From NCBI GenBank assembly GCA_004296815.1, contig SCVT01000512.1, positions 1 to 6,227 on the forward strand: a stretch of 6,227 bases of DNA. Reading direction: 5' to 3'. Within the stretch, counting starts at the first letter, position 1, and every line of letters starts with the position of its first letter. The position numbers and the translations under genes are program-made. Of the stretch, positions 5,263-6,227 are shown one piece after another. This DNA comes from Reyranella sp. (GTDB lineage: Bacteria; Pseudomonadota; Alphaproteobacteria; Reyranellales; Reyranellaceae). The notes beneath the pieces are model-generated. The model worked only from the letters and a program-made list of their open reading frames with translations, had not been told where the DNA came from and did no database searches.

Positions 5263-6227
5263 ATGCGATTCGGACTGTTCGGCGGCGTGAAGACCGAGCG
5301 GAGCGGCGGCATCGAGGACAGCCAGGGCTACGACGGCTTCATCGAGTACGTGGTCGAGGCCGACCGGTTGGGCTTCCACCAGCTCTTCATGGTCGAGCAC
5401 CATTTCACCGGGCACGGCCAGGTTTCGGCCTCCATGACGGTGCTGGCCTACCTGGCCGCCAAGACCCGGCATATCCGCCTCGGCACGGCGGTGGTGGTGC
5501 TGCCGTGGCACAATCCAGTGCTGGTCGCCGAGCAGGTGGCCACGCTCGACCTGCTGAGCGGCGGCCGCGTTGATTTCGGCGTCGGCAAGGGCTATCGGCA
5601 GTCCGAGTTCGACGGCTTCTGCATTCCCATGGCCGAAGCGACGGAGCGGTTCGACGAGGCGCTCGAAATCATCCGTAAGGCGTGGACCGAGAAAGGGCGG
5701 TTCAGTCACCACGGCAGGCGCTGGCACTATGAGAACGTCGTGGTCGAGCCGGCGCCGCTACAACGGCCGCACCCGCCGCTCTGGATGGCGGCCGGCAGCA
5801 GGGACAGCATCCGCCGCGCCGCGCGCGAGGGCTACAACCTGCTGCTCGACCAGCTCGCGCAGATCGACCAGATCGGCGAGCGAATCGCCCTGTTCCGCGA
5901 GGAGTGCGGGCAGGTGGGCCGTACCTACGATCCGGCGATGGTGGCGACGGCCCGTCCCTTGCAGATGATCCACCACGAGAGCGAACGCGCCCAGGCCTAC
6001 GAGACACGACGGCGGGTGCTCGGCGTGATCGGCGACCTGGCGCGGGACAAGCTTCCGCAGCGGGTCGAGGACGACACCGCCGCGTTGCTCGGCATGCCCC
6101 ATGAGGTGACCGCCCGGCTGAAGGAACTCGAGAAGGTCGGTGCGACCAACATTTTGCTGATCGATCCGCACGCCTCGCTGGGCAACCTGCGTGCCTTCGC
6201 CCGCGAGGTCATGCCGGCGTTCGTGCC
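5263..6227 (+). CDS. LLM-class (luciferase-like) flavin-dependent monooxygenase, 3' end outside window
   Basis: The first 321 residues of a cytoplasmic flavin-dependent oxidoreductase of the bacterial-luciferase family (PF00296 type). These are TIM-barrel enzymes that use reduced FMN or F420 and usually O2 to oxidise small organic compounds. The start MRFGLFGG is a typical first beta strand. MVEHHF (43-48) carries the family's His pair near the flavin. IRLGTAVVVLPWHNPVLVAEQVATLDLLSGGRVDFGVGKGYR (71-112) is the core signature, followed by ERFDEALEIIRKAW (129-142) and PPLWMAAGSRDSIRRAAREGYN (171-192). No stop occurs before the window edge. The usual length of about 330-370 residues means little is missing. 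ATG 5263 is chosen for the family start and AAGGGG six bases upstream. An in-frame ATG at 5215 would add 16 polar residues. Divergent from livK, suggesting shared control. No flavin reductase is seen here. The substrate cannot be told from sequence. Confidence 0.93.
   Translation, partial: MRFGLFGGVKTERSGGIEDSQGYDGFIEYVVEADRLGFHQLFMVEHHFTGHGQVSASMTVLAYLAAKTRHIRLGTAVVVLPWHNPVLVAEQVATLDLLSGGRVDFGVGKGYRQSEFDGFCIPMAEATERFDEALEIIRKAWTEKGRFSHHGRRWHYENVVVEPAPLQRPHPPLWMAAGSRDSIRRAAREGYNLLLDQLAQIDQIGERIALFREECGQVGRTYDPAMVATARPLQMIHHESERAQAYETRRRVLGVIGDLARDKLPQRVEDDTAALLGMPHEVTARLKELEKVGATNILLIDPHASLGNLRAFAREVMPAFV

Noticed and set aside
5164..6171. Minus-strand open frames antisense to the monooxygenase
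   Set aside because: The + strand frame encodes a clear luciferase-like protein without interruption over 321 codons, so the antisense frames are shadows.

Overview
This window looks like ordinary chromosomal DNA from a GC-rich bacterium. High GC with a strong G/C preference at third codon positions, a tRNA with an encoded CCA, and LivKHMGF and flavin-monooxygenase sequence styles suggest an alphaproteobacterium (Rhodospirillales or Hyphomicrobiales type). That placement is inference from sequence style, with no database search behind it.

Layout from left to right. A complete tRNA-Ser(CGA) gene lies at 19-108. It is followed by a small secreted cysteine-rich protein of the DUF4189 type (229-600, + strand). 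This gene converges on a five-gene minus-strand operon for a branched-chain-amino-acid-type (HAAT) ABC importer, with only one base between the two stop codons. Read in its own direction (right to left) the operon is: substrate-binding protein livK (5152-3902), permease livH (3879-3007), permease livM (3010-2051), ATPase livG (2054-1326) and ATPase livF (1336-602). The last four genes overlap by 4, 4 and 11 bases, and livF starts at TTG behind a perfect AGGAGG. To the right, a divergent + strand gene for a luciferase-like (LLM class) flavin-dependent monooxygenase starts at 5263 and runs off the window.

The 110-bp gap between livK and the monooxygenase is the main regulatory region. It holds a plausible sigma70-type promoter for the liv operon (TTGAGC-17 bp-TATGCT on the minus strand). 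Just upstream of its -35 box is a tandem 13-bp direct repeat (12 of 13 bases identical) that lies against the start of the monooxygenase gene. A natural reading is that the importer brings in a small organic compound and the monooxygenase may act on it or on a related compound, under shared control. The substrate is unknown. The binding protein lacks a cysteine pair, and by eye also the amino-group-binding glutamate of classical Leu/Ile/Val-binding protein, so a ligand other than a branched-chain amino acid is possible.

No phage, insertion sequence, CRISPR array or clearly new system is visible. The most interesting points are the tandem repeat in the divergent promoter, the unusual ABC signature of LivG, and a perfect hairpin that contains the facing stop codons of two convergent genes.
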